A stretch of 64,000 bases of DNA from Enterocloster bolteae (GTDB lineage Bacteria > Bacillota > Clostridia > Lachnospirales > Lachnospiraceae), in NCBI RefSeq assembly GCF_002234575.2, contig NZ_CP022464.2, forward strand, positions 2,852,001-2,916,000, in the 5' to 3' direction. The first letter of the stretch is position 1. Every line of letters begins with the position of its first letter. Both the position numbers and the translations under genes were made by a program. The notes beneath the pieces are model-generated. The model made no database searches and was not told where the DNA came from. It saw only the letters and a program-made list of their open reading frames with translations. Positions 26,043 to 33,845 of this stretch are shown piece by piece.

Positions 26043-27320
26043 ATGGTTAGAGCAATTGTAGGTGCTAACTGGGGTGACGAAGGAAAGGGTAAGATTACGG
26101 ATATGCTTGCCAAGGAGTCTGACATTATCATCCGTTTCCAGGGCGGAAGTAATGCAGGCCATACCATTATCAATGATTACGGCAAGTTTGCCCTTCACCT
26201 TCTTCCATCCGGCGTGTTTTACCAGCATACCACCAGCATCATCGGCAATGGTGTGGCTCTCAATATTCCTTATCTGGTTCAGGAAATTGAGTCGCTGGTG
26301 GAGCGGGGCGTGCCAAAGCCCAGGATTCTGGTTTCGGACAGGGCCCAGATTCTCATGCCGTACCATGTGCTGTTTGACACCTACGAGGAAGCGCGTCTGG
26401 CCGGAAAGTCCTTTGGTTCCACCAAATCAGGTATCGCTCCCTTTTATTCGGATAAATATGCCAAAATTGGTTTCCAGGTCAGCGAGCTCTTTGACCAGGA
26501 GCTGCTGAGGGAAAAGGCATACAGGGTATGCGAACTGAAAAATGTAATTCTGGAGCATCTGTACCATAAACCTCTTCTGGATCCTGAAGAAATCATAAAG
26601 GAGCTCCTGAGTTACCGGGATATGGTTGAGCCGTATGTATGTGATACCTCCGCTTATCTCCATGAGGCCATTAAGGAGGGAAAGAAAATTCTGTTAGAGG
26701 GCCAGCTGGGCTCCCTTAAGGACCCGGACCACGGCATCTACCCCATGGTAACATCCTCCTCCACACTGGCTGCCTATGGAGCCATCGGCGCAGGCATTCC
26801 TCCTTATGAGATTAAGGATATTACCACTGTGGTTAAGGCATATTCCAGTGCGGTTGGCGCAGGAGCCTTTGTCAGTGAGATATTTGGAGACGAGGCAGAT
26901 GAGCTTAGAAACCGGGGAGGCGACGGCGGAGAGTACGGCGCCACCACAGGAAGGCCCAGACGCGTGGGCTGGTTTGACGCAGTGGCTACCAGGTACGGCT
27001 GCCGGATTCAGGGCACCACGGAAGTGGCTTTTACTGTACTGGATGTGCTGGGGTATTTGGATGAGATACCGGTATGCGTAGGATATGAGATTGACGGACA
27101 GGTTACCAGGGAATTCCCTACCACGGCTAAGCTTGAGAAGGCCAAACCGGTTCTTACCAGACTGCCGGGCTGGAAGTGTGATATCCGCGGCATCAGGAAG
27201 TACGGGGATCTTCCGGAGAACTGCCGTAAATACATTGAGTTTGTGGAGAAGGAAATCGAGGCTCCCATCTCAATGGTGTCCAACGGACCGGGAAGAGACG
27301 ACATCATTATGCGTAAATAG
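26043..27320 (+). CDS. purA: Adenylosuccinate synthetase
   Basis: PurA (425 residues) makes adenylosuccinate from IMP, aspartate and GTP. The start at 26043 (MVRAIVGANWGDEGKGKITD) has AAGGAGG 8 bases upstream; an upstream in-frame ATG at 26010 is not needed. Motifs: the GTP loop GDEGKGK, GGSNAGHTI, the long GDEADELRNRGGDGGEYGAT segment where the family has its switch and conserved arginine, and GRPRRVGWFD. Together with purB it gives AMP from IMP. The family is usually 420-430 residues long. Confidence 0.96.
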   Translation: MVRAIVGANWGDEGKGKITDMLAKESDIIIRFQGGSNAGHTIINDYGKFALHLLPSGVFYQHTTSIIGNGVALNIPYLVQEIESLVERGVPKPRILVSDRAQILMPYHVLFDTYEEARLAGKSFGSTKSGIAPFYSDKYAKIGFQVSELFDQELLREKAYRVCELKNVILEHLYHKPLLDPEEIIKELLSYRDMVEPYVCDTSAYLHEAIKEGKKILLEGQLGSLKDPDHGIYPMVTSSSTLAAYGAIGAGIPPYEIKDITTVVKAYSSAVGAGAFVSEIFGDEADELRNRGGDGGEYGATTGRPRRVGWFDAVATRYGCRIQGTTEVAFTVLDVLGYLDEIPVCVGYEIDGQVTREFPTTAKLEKAKPVLTRLPGWKCDIRGIRKYGDLPENCRKYIEFVEKEIEAPISMVSNGPGRDDIIMRK

Positions 27321-27335
27321 AATAAGGAAATATAG

Positions 27336-27375
27336 AAAACAGGACCCTTAGGCAGCAGCTGATGGGTCCTGTTTT
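27336..27375. terminator. Two-way terminator between purA and the MarR gene
   Basis: AAAACAGGACCC (27336-27347) pairs perfectly with GGGTCCTGTTTT (27364-27375), suitable for both convergent genes. Confidence 0.85.
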
Positions 27376-27415
27376 GAAATTCTGTCAATGGCCTCATGAT
27401 TCTGTCAACATCCCC

Positions 27416-27868
27416 CTACATGGGAGGATTCTCGGTCAGAAGCTGGTGGAGAAAGGCGTTGATGACGGCCAGTTCTTCTTTTGTATACCCTGAGAGCAGG
27501 GACTCCACGGTGTCAGACCAGTTCTGGTCCAGTTTCTTGTGGAATTCATAGGCCTTCATGCCCTCGCCGCTGAGGCTCAGGACGATTTCTCTCTGGTTCA
27601 TGCTGGAACGGTGCTTTTCCAGCAGGCCCAGCTTTACAAGGCGCGCCACCTGAAGGGATACGGTGGAGATGTTGGAGTCAGTGGACTGGGCGATGAGCTT
27701 CAGATTGCACTTGGGATTGTCACCAATCAGGTTTATGATGGACATTTGGTCCACGCGAAGCATCTTATCGGTACCGTAGCTGCGGAAGTCCTTGCCGTAC
27801 TCATACATCTGACGGTTATATTTCATGATTAATGATATGGTTTCCTGGATTTGATTCTTTTTTTCCAT
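27416..27868 (-). CDS. MarR-family transcriptional regulator
   Basis: This 150-residue winged-helix protein reads QMSIINLIGDNPKCNLKLIA, QSTDSNISTVSLQVARLVKL and GLLEKHRSSMNQREIVLSLS, the MarR recognition helix and beta-wing with the conserved arginine. Helices at both ends form the dimer interface. MarR repressors often act on neighbouring exporters or on enzymes for aromatic compounds. The nearest divergent gene is a DUF819 transporter 584 bases away, whose long leader could hold an operator, but none was recognised. Confidence 0.88.
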   Translation of the reverse strand: MEKKNQIQETISLIMKYNRQMYEYGKDFRSYGTDKMLRVDQMSIINLIGDNPKCNLKLIAQSTDSNISTVSLQVARLVKLGLLEKHRSSMNQREIVLSLSGEGMKAYEFHKKLDQNWSDTVESLLSGYTKEELAVINAFLHQLLTENPPM

Positions 27869-28452
27869 AATTCCCCCGGTTATTTAATGATAAAACTGTA
27901 CTCCTATTAGTATAAGGAAAAACAGGAAAGATTTCAACCTAATTTCGACACATATTCATGGCACCTGGAATGGCACCCCTCCTACATGGGTTACGGTTCT
28001 GTTTTAACGCTTATCCCAAACCTGGGGGTATGGAGAACCGGATGTAAATAGAGTATTTGAACAAATAGCATCTTTATAATCATAATTAACATATCTCCAG
28101 GCCGGCACAAAACTGCCGGCTTTTCCTTTTTGGCATAACTTAATTCTCATTATATTATCTCATTATATGAATGGATCATTTCCCGCATCAATGAACGCAT
28201 CTGTCTGGTTCAGGTCCGGCACGGGTCTGATGCGACAGCCTGCATAACAAATATATATAATATGACGGAATCAAGGAAACAAATATCCGCGAGTTGATAT
28301 AAATTTGCATAAAAATATGTTGAAATATGGCGAAAAATATAGTATACTTCTTATTGTAAATAGTTTAAAGGTTAAACAGTTTTAATATTAAAATATAATC
28401 AAGGGGAAAGCTGTTTGACCGTACATCATTATGAATCACAGGAGGGAAGTAT
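27869..28452. other. Long intergenic region with candidate RNA and terminator
   Basis: No protein gene. Bases 27990-28045 can fold through CGGTTCT and AGAACCG; GCCGGCA (28101-28107) and TGCCGGC (28114-28120) followed by TTTTCCTTTTT form a good terminator. A TATAAT is at 28075-28080 without a matched -35. The arrangement would fit a small RNA ending at about 28131, or a terminated leader; no known riboswitch class was recognised. Confidence 0.45.
28320..28348 (+). promoter_or_regulatory. Sigma-A promoter of the DUF819 gene
   Basis: TTGAAA (28320-28325), 17 bases, TATACT (28343-28348). Confidence 0.65.
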
Positions 28453-29628
28453 ATGTTAGTAACATCAGGATTAAGTTTTGTAGCAGCATTATTGGCCATT
28501 AATGCATTTGTGTTCTGGATTGTAAAGAAGTACCCCTTAAAGATTTATAAGTTCCTGCCGCCGGTCATTATTGTATTCCTGATCGTTGTGTGCTGCAATA
28601 CCTTTGGTGTATGGTCTTTCAGCAATAAGGCCGTCAGCTCCATGAGGAGCAATATCCTGGAATACATGGTTCCCTTCATGGTATTCTGTATCGCGGTGCA
28701 GTGTGATTTCAAGAAGATGGTAAAGATAGGTCCCAAGCTGCTGGCCGTATTCCTGTGCACCACCCTGAGTATCTGCATTGGCATGGTGGTGGTATATAAG
28801 TGCTTTGCCGGTCCTCTGGGACTGCAGCAGATTCCCCAGTCCTTCGGCACATGGACCGCCAGCTTTACGGGAGGCATTGAAAACCTGTACGCGGTTGCCG
28901 GGGCAGTGGGGCTGAGCGATGAGAACCTGGCCAATGTACTGCTGCTGATTAACCTGATATTCCGTCCCTGGATGACCATATTGATTGTCATGGTTCCCTT
29001 TGCCGCCAGGTTTAATAAGTGGACAGGCGGAAAACCCGAGGAAATAGATGTGATTGCCTCAAGGCTTGATGAGACAAAGAGGGAAAAGCAGATTCCTACT
29101 TCTCTGGATCTGTTCATGATTATGGGTGTGGGCCTTGTGATTGTGGCGTTCGGCTTCCATATGGGCGACTTTTTAGGAGCGCTGATACCCGCAGTGCCCG
29201 CCCAGGTATGGCTGTATCTTATGGTGACAGCCATCGGCGTCATCATCGGCACCACCACGGAATTCGGCTATATAAACGGTCTGGAGCTGATAGGAGGAAC
29301 GCTGGCTATCTTTGCCCTTTCCGTATCATCCTCCAATGTGGACTTAAGGAGCTTTGCCAATGCAGGCGTATTCTTCCTGTCCGGCGTGACTGTGCTTCTG
29401 ATACATGTAATCATCATGTTCCTGGTGGCAAAGCTTATGAAGGTAGATTTGTGTACACTGGGAATTGCAAGCATCGCCAATATCGGCGGCGTGTCGTCGG
29501 CACCGGTGGTTGCGGCTGCTTATGGTAAATCCTATCAGTCTATCTCCGTTATCATGGCAGCTATCGGCTCCATGATTGGAACCTTTGTGGGCCTGGGCAT
29601 GTGTAACCTGCTGCTTATGATGGGGTAG
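28453..29628 (+). CDS. DUF819-family membrane transporter
   Basis: This 391-residue protein has about ten membrane helices. The two halves each hold a glycine-rich discontinuous segment: FGTWTASFTGGIENLYAVAGA in the first and ASIANIGGVSSAPVVAAAYG in the second, the typical DUF819 (YjcL-like) marks, distantly like other inverted-repeat secondary carriers. The substrate is not known. It opens a run of genes for peptide or amino acid handling (PLP C-S lyase, M20 hydrolase, MFS carrier), which suggests uptake of an amino-acid-derived compound. AGGAGGG precedes the ATG. Confidence 0.85.
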   Translation: MLVTSGLSFVAALLAINAFVFWIVKKYPLKIYKFLPPVIIVFLIVVCCNTFGVWSFSNKAVSSMRSNILEYMVPFMVFCIAVQCDFKKMVKIGPKLLAVFLCTTLSICIGMVVVYKCFAGPLGLQQIPQSFGTWTASFTGGIENLYAVAGAVGLSDENLANVLLLINLIFRPWMTILIVMVPFAARFNKWTGGKPEEIDVIASRLDETKREKQIPTSLDLFMIMGVGLVIVAFGFHMGDFLGALIPAVPAQVWLYLMVTAIGVIIGTTTEFGYINGLELIGGTLAIFALSVSSSNVDLRSFANAGVFFLSGVTVLLIHVIIMFLVAKLMKVDLCTLGIASIANIGGVSSAPVVAAAYGKSYQSISVIMAAIGSMIGTFVGLGMCNLLLMMG

Positions 29629-29735
29629 ACAAGAGAGGGGGCCTGAGGGTATGATAGATACCATCAGGCGGGACGCATCCTGCGGGTATGCGTCCCAATA
29701 AATGATAAGTAACTAAGAAAGGTTGGTAAGGAAAC

Positions 29736-30893
29736 ATGTATGATTTCGACAGGACATTTGACAGACATAATACGGAGGTAATTAAGTGGGACCGGCTGGA
29801 AAAAGATTTTGGCCGGAAGGATCTGATTCCCTTTGGAATCGCGGACATGGACTTTGAGACACTGCCGGAGATCACCCGGGCCATGACGGAGAGGGCAAAG
29901 CATCCGACCTATGGGTATACGTTCCCGTCGGAGGGGTACTACGAGAGCTTTATTGAATGGAACAGAACGCGCAATCACTTTGACATAAAGAGGGAGGAGC
30001 TGATTACTATTCCAGGCGTTGTCTGCGCATGTTCCTTCATCATCTATGCACTGACGGAAAAAGGGGACAAGGTGATGGTAAACACGCCTGTTTACGACCC
30101 GTTTTTTAAGGTGATTGAGCAGCAGGAGAGGACCCTGGTGACCTCATCCCTGAAGCTTGAACATGGACGGTATGAAATGGATTTTGAGGACATGGAGGAG
30201 AAATTCAAGGAGGGGGTTAAGCTCTTCATCCTTTGCAGCCCCCATAACCCGGTGGGCCGTGTGTGGACCATGGAGGAGCTGACCAGACTCAATGATTTGT
30301 GCAGCCGCTACCATGTTCTGGTATTTTCGGACGAGATCCACTCGGATCTGGTTTTTCCGGGACACAAGCATATTCCTTACCAGACAGTGAACCAGGATGC
30401 GGCGGGGCGCAGCGTCACTGCCATGGCTCCCAGCAAAACCTTTAATATTGCCGGTCTTAAGTCCTCTGTCCTGATTATCAAGAATCCGGAACTGTATAGC
30501 AGGGTGAACAAGGTGGTCACCGCGTTTCATGTGGGAGTGGATCTGTTCGGACTTAAGGCCTTTGAGGTGGCCTACCGCCATGGGGCAGCCTATGTGGATG
30601 AGCTGAATCAGTACTTATATGAAAATGCGCAGTTTGTGGCAGAGTATGTGGCGGAGAACCTGCCTGCGGCAAAGACATATGTCCAGGATGGAACCTATCT
30701 TATGTGGCTGGGTTTTACGGCACTGGGATTAAGCCAGAAGGAACTCATGGAAAAGGTGGTAGGGGCAGGTGTGGCGCCCAATGACGGTTCCCACTATGGA
30801 ATAGAAGGAAATGGATTCCTTCGTATCAATATCGGTACACAGAGAGCCATGCTTAAGGAAGGCCTTGAACGGCTGAAAACCATATTTGGCTGA
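29736..30893 (+). CDS. MalY/PatB-type PLP C-S lyase/aminotransferase
   Basis: This 385-residue fold-type I PLP enzyme has FGIADMDFETLPEI at the N-terminus and IPGVVCACSFIIYALTEKGD. LCSPHNPVGRVWT, FSDEIHSDL and the PLP lysine in MAPSKTFNIAGLKSS follow. The MalY/PatB group cleaves cystathionine or cysteine S-conjugates to a thiol, pyruvate and ammonia. Spaced 107 bases after DUF819 and 38 before the M20 hydrolase, the gene fits a pathway in which N-acyl-cysteine conjugates are taken up, deacylated and cleaved; that is inference from order. Confidence 0.9.
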   Translation: MYDFDRTFDRHNTEVIKWDRLEKDFGRKDLIPFGIADMDFETLPEITRAMTERAKHPTYGYTFPSEGYYESFIEWNRTRNHFDIKREELITIPGVVCACSFIIYALTEKGDKVMVNTPVYDPFFKVIEQQERTLVTSSLKLEHGRYEMDFEDMEEKFKEGVKLFILCSPHNPVGRVWTMEELTRLNDLCSRYHVLVFSDEIHSDLVFPGHKHIPYQTVNQDAAGRSVTAMAPSKTFNIAGLKSSVLIIKNPELYSRVNKVVTAFHVGVDLFGLKAFEVAYRHGAAYVDELNQYLYENAQFVAEYVAENLPAAKTYVQDGTYLMWLGFTALGLSQKELMEKVVGAGVAPNDGSHYGIEGNGFLRINIGTQRAMLKEGLERLKTIFG

Positions 30894-30931
30894 TGATGTG
30901 TGAGCGGATCTGAGAAAGGAAGTGTGACAGG

Positions 30932-32128
30932 ATGCAGGGGTTACTGAATGAGGTGCAGGAATACAGGGACAGGATGGTGGAGTGGAGAAGGAATATACAT
31001 TCCTGTCCTGAAACCGGATTTCATCTGCCAAAGACATCGGCCATGGTGGCGGGAGTGCTGGAGAAGCTGGGATTTCAGGTGCACACCGGATTTGCAGAAA
31101 GCGCTGTCCTGGGAATCCTGGAAACAGGCAGGCCGGGAAATACCATAGCGGTCAGGGCGGATATGGATGCCCTGGGGATGCAGGATGAGAAGGATGTGCC
31201 TTACCGCTCTGCCAGGGATGGGGTATGCCATGCCTGCGGCCACGACGTACATACAGCCCTTTTGCTGGGGCTGGCATCCTATCTTTCAGAGCACAGGGAC
31301 CAGATTCCCGGCGGATGCGTCAAACTGATTTTCCAGCCTGCCGAGGAAGGTCCTGCGCCTGGCGGGGCAAAGCTCATCGTGGATTCAGGGGTGTTGGACG
31401 GCGTGGACGCCATATTCGGAGCCCACTGCCAGCCTCAATATCCGGCAGGTGTGATGGGATGCAGGTACGGAAGCTTTTTTGCCAGCGGTGATTTTTTCGA
31501 GGTAAAGCTTAAGGGAACCGGGTGCCATGCGGCTTCGCCCCATAAGGGGAAGGACCTGATATCCATTGCCATGGAGATGATTCAGGCCATACAGAATATA
31601 GGTTCCAGGGAAATACCGCCCATGAAGACAGCCGTTATCTCGGTATGCTCTATAAACGCCGGGGTACTGTCCACTAAAAATGTCCTTCCCTCAGAGCTGA
31701 CCTTTGGAGGAACCTACCGGGCCCACGACGGTCAGGTGAGGGACTATATAGCAGGCAGGCTGGAGCAGATTGTAAGAGACTTAAGCCGGATGAACGAAAT
31801 CACCTGTGAATTTGAGGATTCCTTTGCGTTTCCCTCCTTTGCCAATGACAGAGATATCACGGATACCATTTACCAATCCGCGGCAGAGGTATTGGGACAG
31901 GACAAGGTGATGAAGCGTCCGGAGCCTGAGATGGGATCAGAGGATTTTGCCTGGTATACCAGGAAATACAAAGGCGCCTTTTTCTTCTTCGGAGTGAAGA
32001 ATGAGGAGAAAGGACTGACTGCCAGTCTGCATAATCCCAGATTTGATATTGATGAGGATGCCATGGTTCCGGCTTTGGCTGTCTATATTAACACACTGTA
32101 CCATCTTCTGGAAAGGCAGGATGTATGA
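30932..32128 (+). CDS. M20-family amidohydrolase
   Basis: The 398-residue metal-dependent amidohydrolase has the N-terminal helix RRNIHSCPETGFHLPKTS, the first metal motif VRADMDALGMQ, CHACGHDVHTALLLG with the bridging Cys/His residues, FQPAEEGPAPGGAK with the catalytic glutamates, and GAHCQPQYPAGVMG. The dimerisation domain and the C-terminal metal histidine (LHNPRFDIDE) follow. Members remove N-acyl groups from amino acids or conjugates. Its stop overlaps the start of the MFS gene by 4 bases (ATGA), so the two are translationally coupled. Confidence 0.92.
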   Translation: MQGLLNEVQEYRDRMVEWRRNIHSCPETGFHLPKTSAMVAGVLEKLGFQVHTGFAESAVLGILETGRPGNTIAVRADMDALGMQDEKDVPYRSARDGVCHACGHDVHTALLLGLASYLSEHRDQIPGGCVKLIFQPAEEGPAPGGAKLIVDSGVLDGVDAIFGAHCQPQYPAGVMGCRYGSFFASGDFFEVKLKGTGCHAASPHKGKDLISIAMEMIQAIQNIGSREIPPMKTAVISVCSINAGVLSTKNVLPSELTFGGTYRAHDGQVRDYIAGRLEQIVRDLSRMNEITCEFEDSFAFPSFANDRDITDTIYQSAAEVLGQDKVMKRPEPEMGSEDFAWYTRKYKGAFFFFGVKNEEKGLTASLHNPRFDIDEDAMVPALAVYINTLYHLLERQDV

Positions 32129-33381
32129 GCGCGAAAGACAATGCAGCAGTAGAAATGACAGAAGTGAAAAAAACAGAATCAGAAATGAAAAACAGGTCCA
32201 TGGTGCTGTGGGCAATCCTGAGCCTTTCCATGGCCAATGCCCTGGTAGGAACTGGCATATCGCCTGCCCTGGGTGTCATACGCCAGAGTTTTCCGGATGC
32301 GCCCGGAGTGCTGGTGCAGATGATAGTGTCCCTGCCGTCCCTGATGGTAATTGCCGTGGCCATTCCCTTTGCATGGCTCAGCAGACGCTATTCTGTCCGG
32401 AAGCTCTGCGCTGCGGGACTGGTCCTGTTTCTGGCCGGCGGCCTTATGGGCGGTCTGGCTTCCGGAATTTATACCCTGGTCCTGACCAGAATCCTGATTG
32501 GAGCCGGATATGGGCTGATGATGCCCCTGTCAGTGGGGCTGCTGTCCTATTTCTTCACCAGGGAGGAACAGCACCGCTTAAATGGCGGCATTGTCATCTG
32601 GTCCAGTGTCTCATCCATCATATGCATGGTGCTGGCCGGGTACCTGGCTGCCATATCCTGGCGGGCGGTGTTTCTGGTGTATCTGTTTGGAATACCATGT
32701 CTGTGGCTGTGCCTTAAGCATATTCCTGATGTGACGGTCACCGGCGCCGGGGGAGCAGCGGGAGATGACAGGGCGCGCCGGGCCAGGGGGAATCTTGGCG
32801 TCATCAGGAAAACATGGGTCTATGGGGCCGGAACCTTTGTGGTGTTTGTAGGTTATTTTGCCATACTGAACAACTGTTCCTCCATCATTCTGTCGGAGGG
32901 CCTGATCAGCGGGGAAAAGGTGGGGATCATCATGTCCTTCCAGACTGTAAGCTCCCTGGTGACAGGGCTTTACATAGGAAAGCTTAAGAAACTCCTGGGA
33001 AGGTATATGGGCACCTTCATATGGCTGTGCTCCATTGGGGGACTGCTGTCCCTGTACGCGAAGAACAGTCTGGCATTGACCATGCTGGGACTGGTTCTGT
33101 TTGGAATTGCCCTTGCCTCGGCAGTGGGAACCTTTAACGCGGAGGCGTGTATTGCCTGTGAGAGGGATGAGTCCCTGGCGGCAGGCTCTGTCATCATGTT
33201 CATGAGAAGCCTGGGACAGTTTTCCTCACCCCTGGTACTGGGATTTATGGCCCGGACTGCGGGAGCTTCGGATATACGCTTCCCATATGAGGGCGCGGCC
33301 CTGCTGTCTGTTGTCATGATGGGGGTGTTCTGGGTAAACGGGCTGGTGAGAAGCAGCCTGAAAAAACAGGCGGCCTGCTGA
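32125..33381 (+). CDS. MFS transporter
   Basis: The 418-residue carrier has about 12 membrane helices. The first cytoplasmic loop holds the MFS motif A variant AWLSRRYSVRKL, and the second half repeats it loosely. A charged central loop (GDDRARRARGN) divides the two six-helix bundles. The ATG overlaps the M20 hydrolase stop. Direction cannot be told from sequence; as the last gene of the C-S lyase/hydrolase operon it may import the substrate or export the product. A terminator follows. Confidence 0.88.
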   Translation: MSAKDNAAVEMTEVKKTESEMKNRSMVLWAILSLSMANALVGTGISPALGVIRQSFPDAPGVLVQMIVSLPSLMVIAVAIPFAWLSRRYSVRKLCAAGLVLFLAGGLMGGLASGIYTLVLTRILIGAGYGLMMPLSVGLLSYFFTREEQHRLNGGIVIWSSVSSIICMVLAGYLAAISWRAVFLVYLFGIPCLWLCLKHIPDVTVTGAGGAAGDDRARRARGNLGVIRKTWVYGAGTFVVFVGYFAILNNCSSIILSEGLISGEKVGIIMSFQTVSSLVTGLYIGKLKKLLGRYMGTFIWLCSIGGLLSLYAKNSLALTMLGLVLFGIALASAVGTFNAEACIACERDESLAAGSVIMFMRSLGQFSSPLVLGFMARTAGASDIRFPYEGAALLSVVMMGVFWVNGLVRSSLKKQAAC

Positions 33382-33390
33382 AACCAAAAT

Positions 33391-33492
33391 TTAGCCCGGA
33401 GTCCAGCACGGGATTCGGCCCGGGGTTCAGCCCGGATTTCAGCCCAGGGTTCAGCCCGGATTTCAGCCCAGGGTTCAGCCCGGAGTTCTGCC
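33391..33492. repeat. 12-bp tandem repeat behind the MFS gene
   Basis: Five near-exact 12-mers from 33426 to 33485 alternate TTCAGCCCGGAT and TTCAGCCCAGGG, preceded by about three degenerate copies from 33391. They lie wholly between the MFS stop and the terminator. Confidence 0.88.
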
Positions 33493-33502
33493 ATGATATA
33501 AA

Positions 33503-33551
33503 AAGCTCCCTCCATGAGAGACAGAGAAACGTGTCTTTCATAAGGGAGCTT
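33503..33551. terminator. Two-way terminator between MFS and minus-strand genes
   Basis: AAGCTCCCT (33503-33511) pairs with AGGGAGCTT (33543-33551), then GTTTTG; the inner part also pairs (GACAGAGAAACGTGTC). Confidence 0.75.
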
Positions 33552-33586
33552 GTTTTGTAGTTATACAGTGAACCGGGTTCCCGCTG

Positions 33587-33823
33587 TCACAGCTCATCCC
33601 CTGCATCCCCGTCCTCATCCATGCCTTCCGGGGGATCGGATGGTTTCAGCACCCTGGTCATAAGACCCATGGCGTACATTACGATGGGAATGAACACCAG
33701 GGAGAAGATAACCGCCATGAGATAATTCTTCGGCGCGCCCATGACAGCCAGCACAATGGCCAGAATAAACAGTCCTGCCAGCAGGACGGCCCCCAAGAGG
33801 GCAAATATACGTTTCAGTTTCAT
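33587..33823 (-). CDS. Small two-helix membrane protein
   Basis: The 78-residue protein has a basic start (MKLKRIF), two hydrophobic helices (LLGAVLLAGLFILAIVLAVM and a second near residues 35-58) and an acidic C-terminal tail. Both ends are probably cytoplasmic. GGAG-like sequence precedes the start on the minus strand. It lies 22 bases downstream of the ABC-F gene, so the two probably share a transcript. Similar short proteins are frequent in Lachnospiraceae; no function is known to me. Confidence 0.72.
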   Translation of the reverse strand: MKLKRIFALLGAVLLAGLFILAIVLAVMGAPKNYLMAVIFSLVFIPIVMYAMGLMTRVLKPSDPPEGMDEDGDAGDEL

Positions 33824-33845
33824 TGAACAGCTCCTTTCTGCGGCA

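Noticed and set aside
33391..33492. Possible CRISPR array
   Set aside because: Units are contiguous 12-mers without spacers and there are no cas genes.
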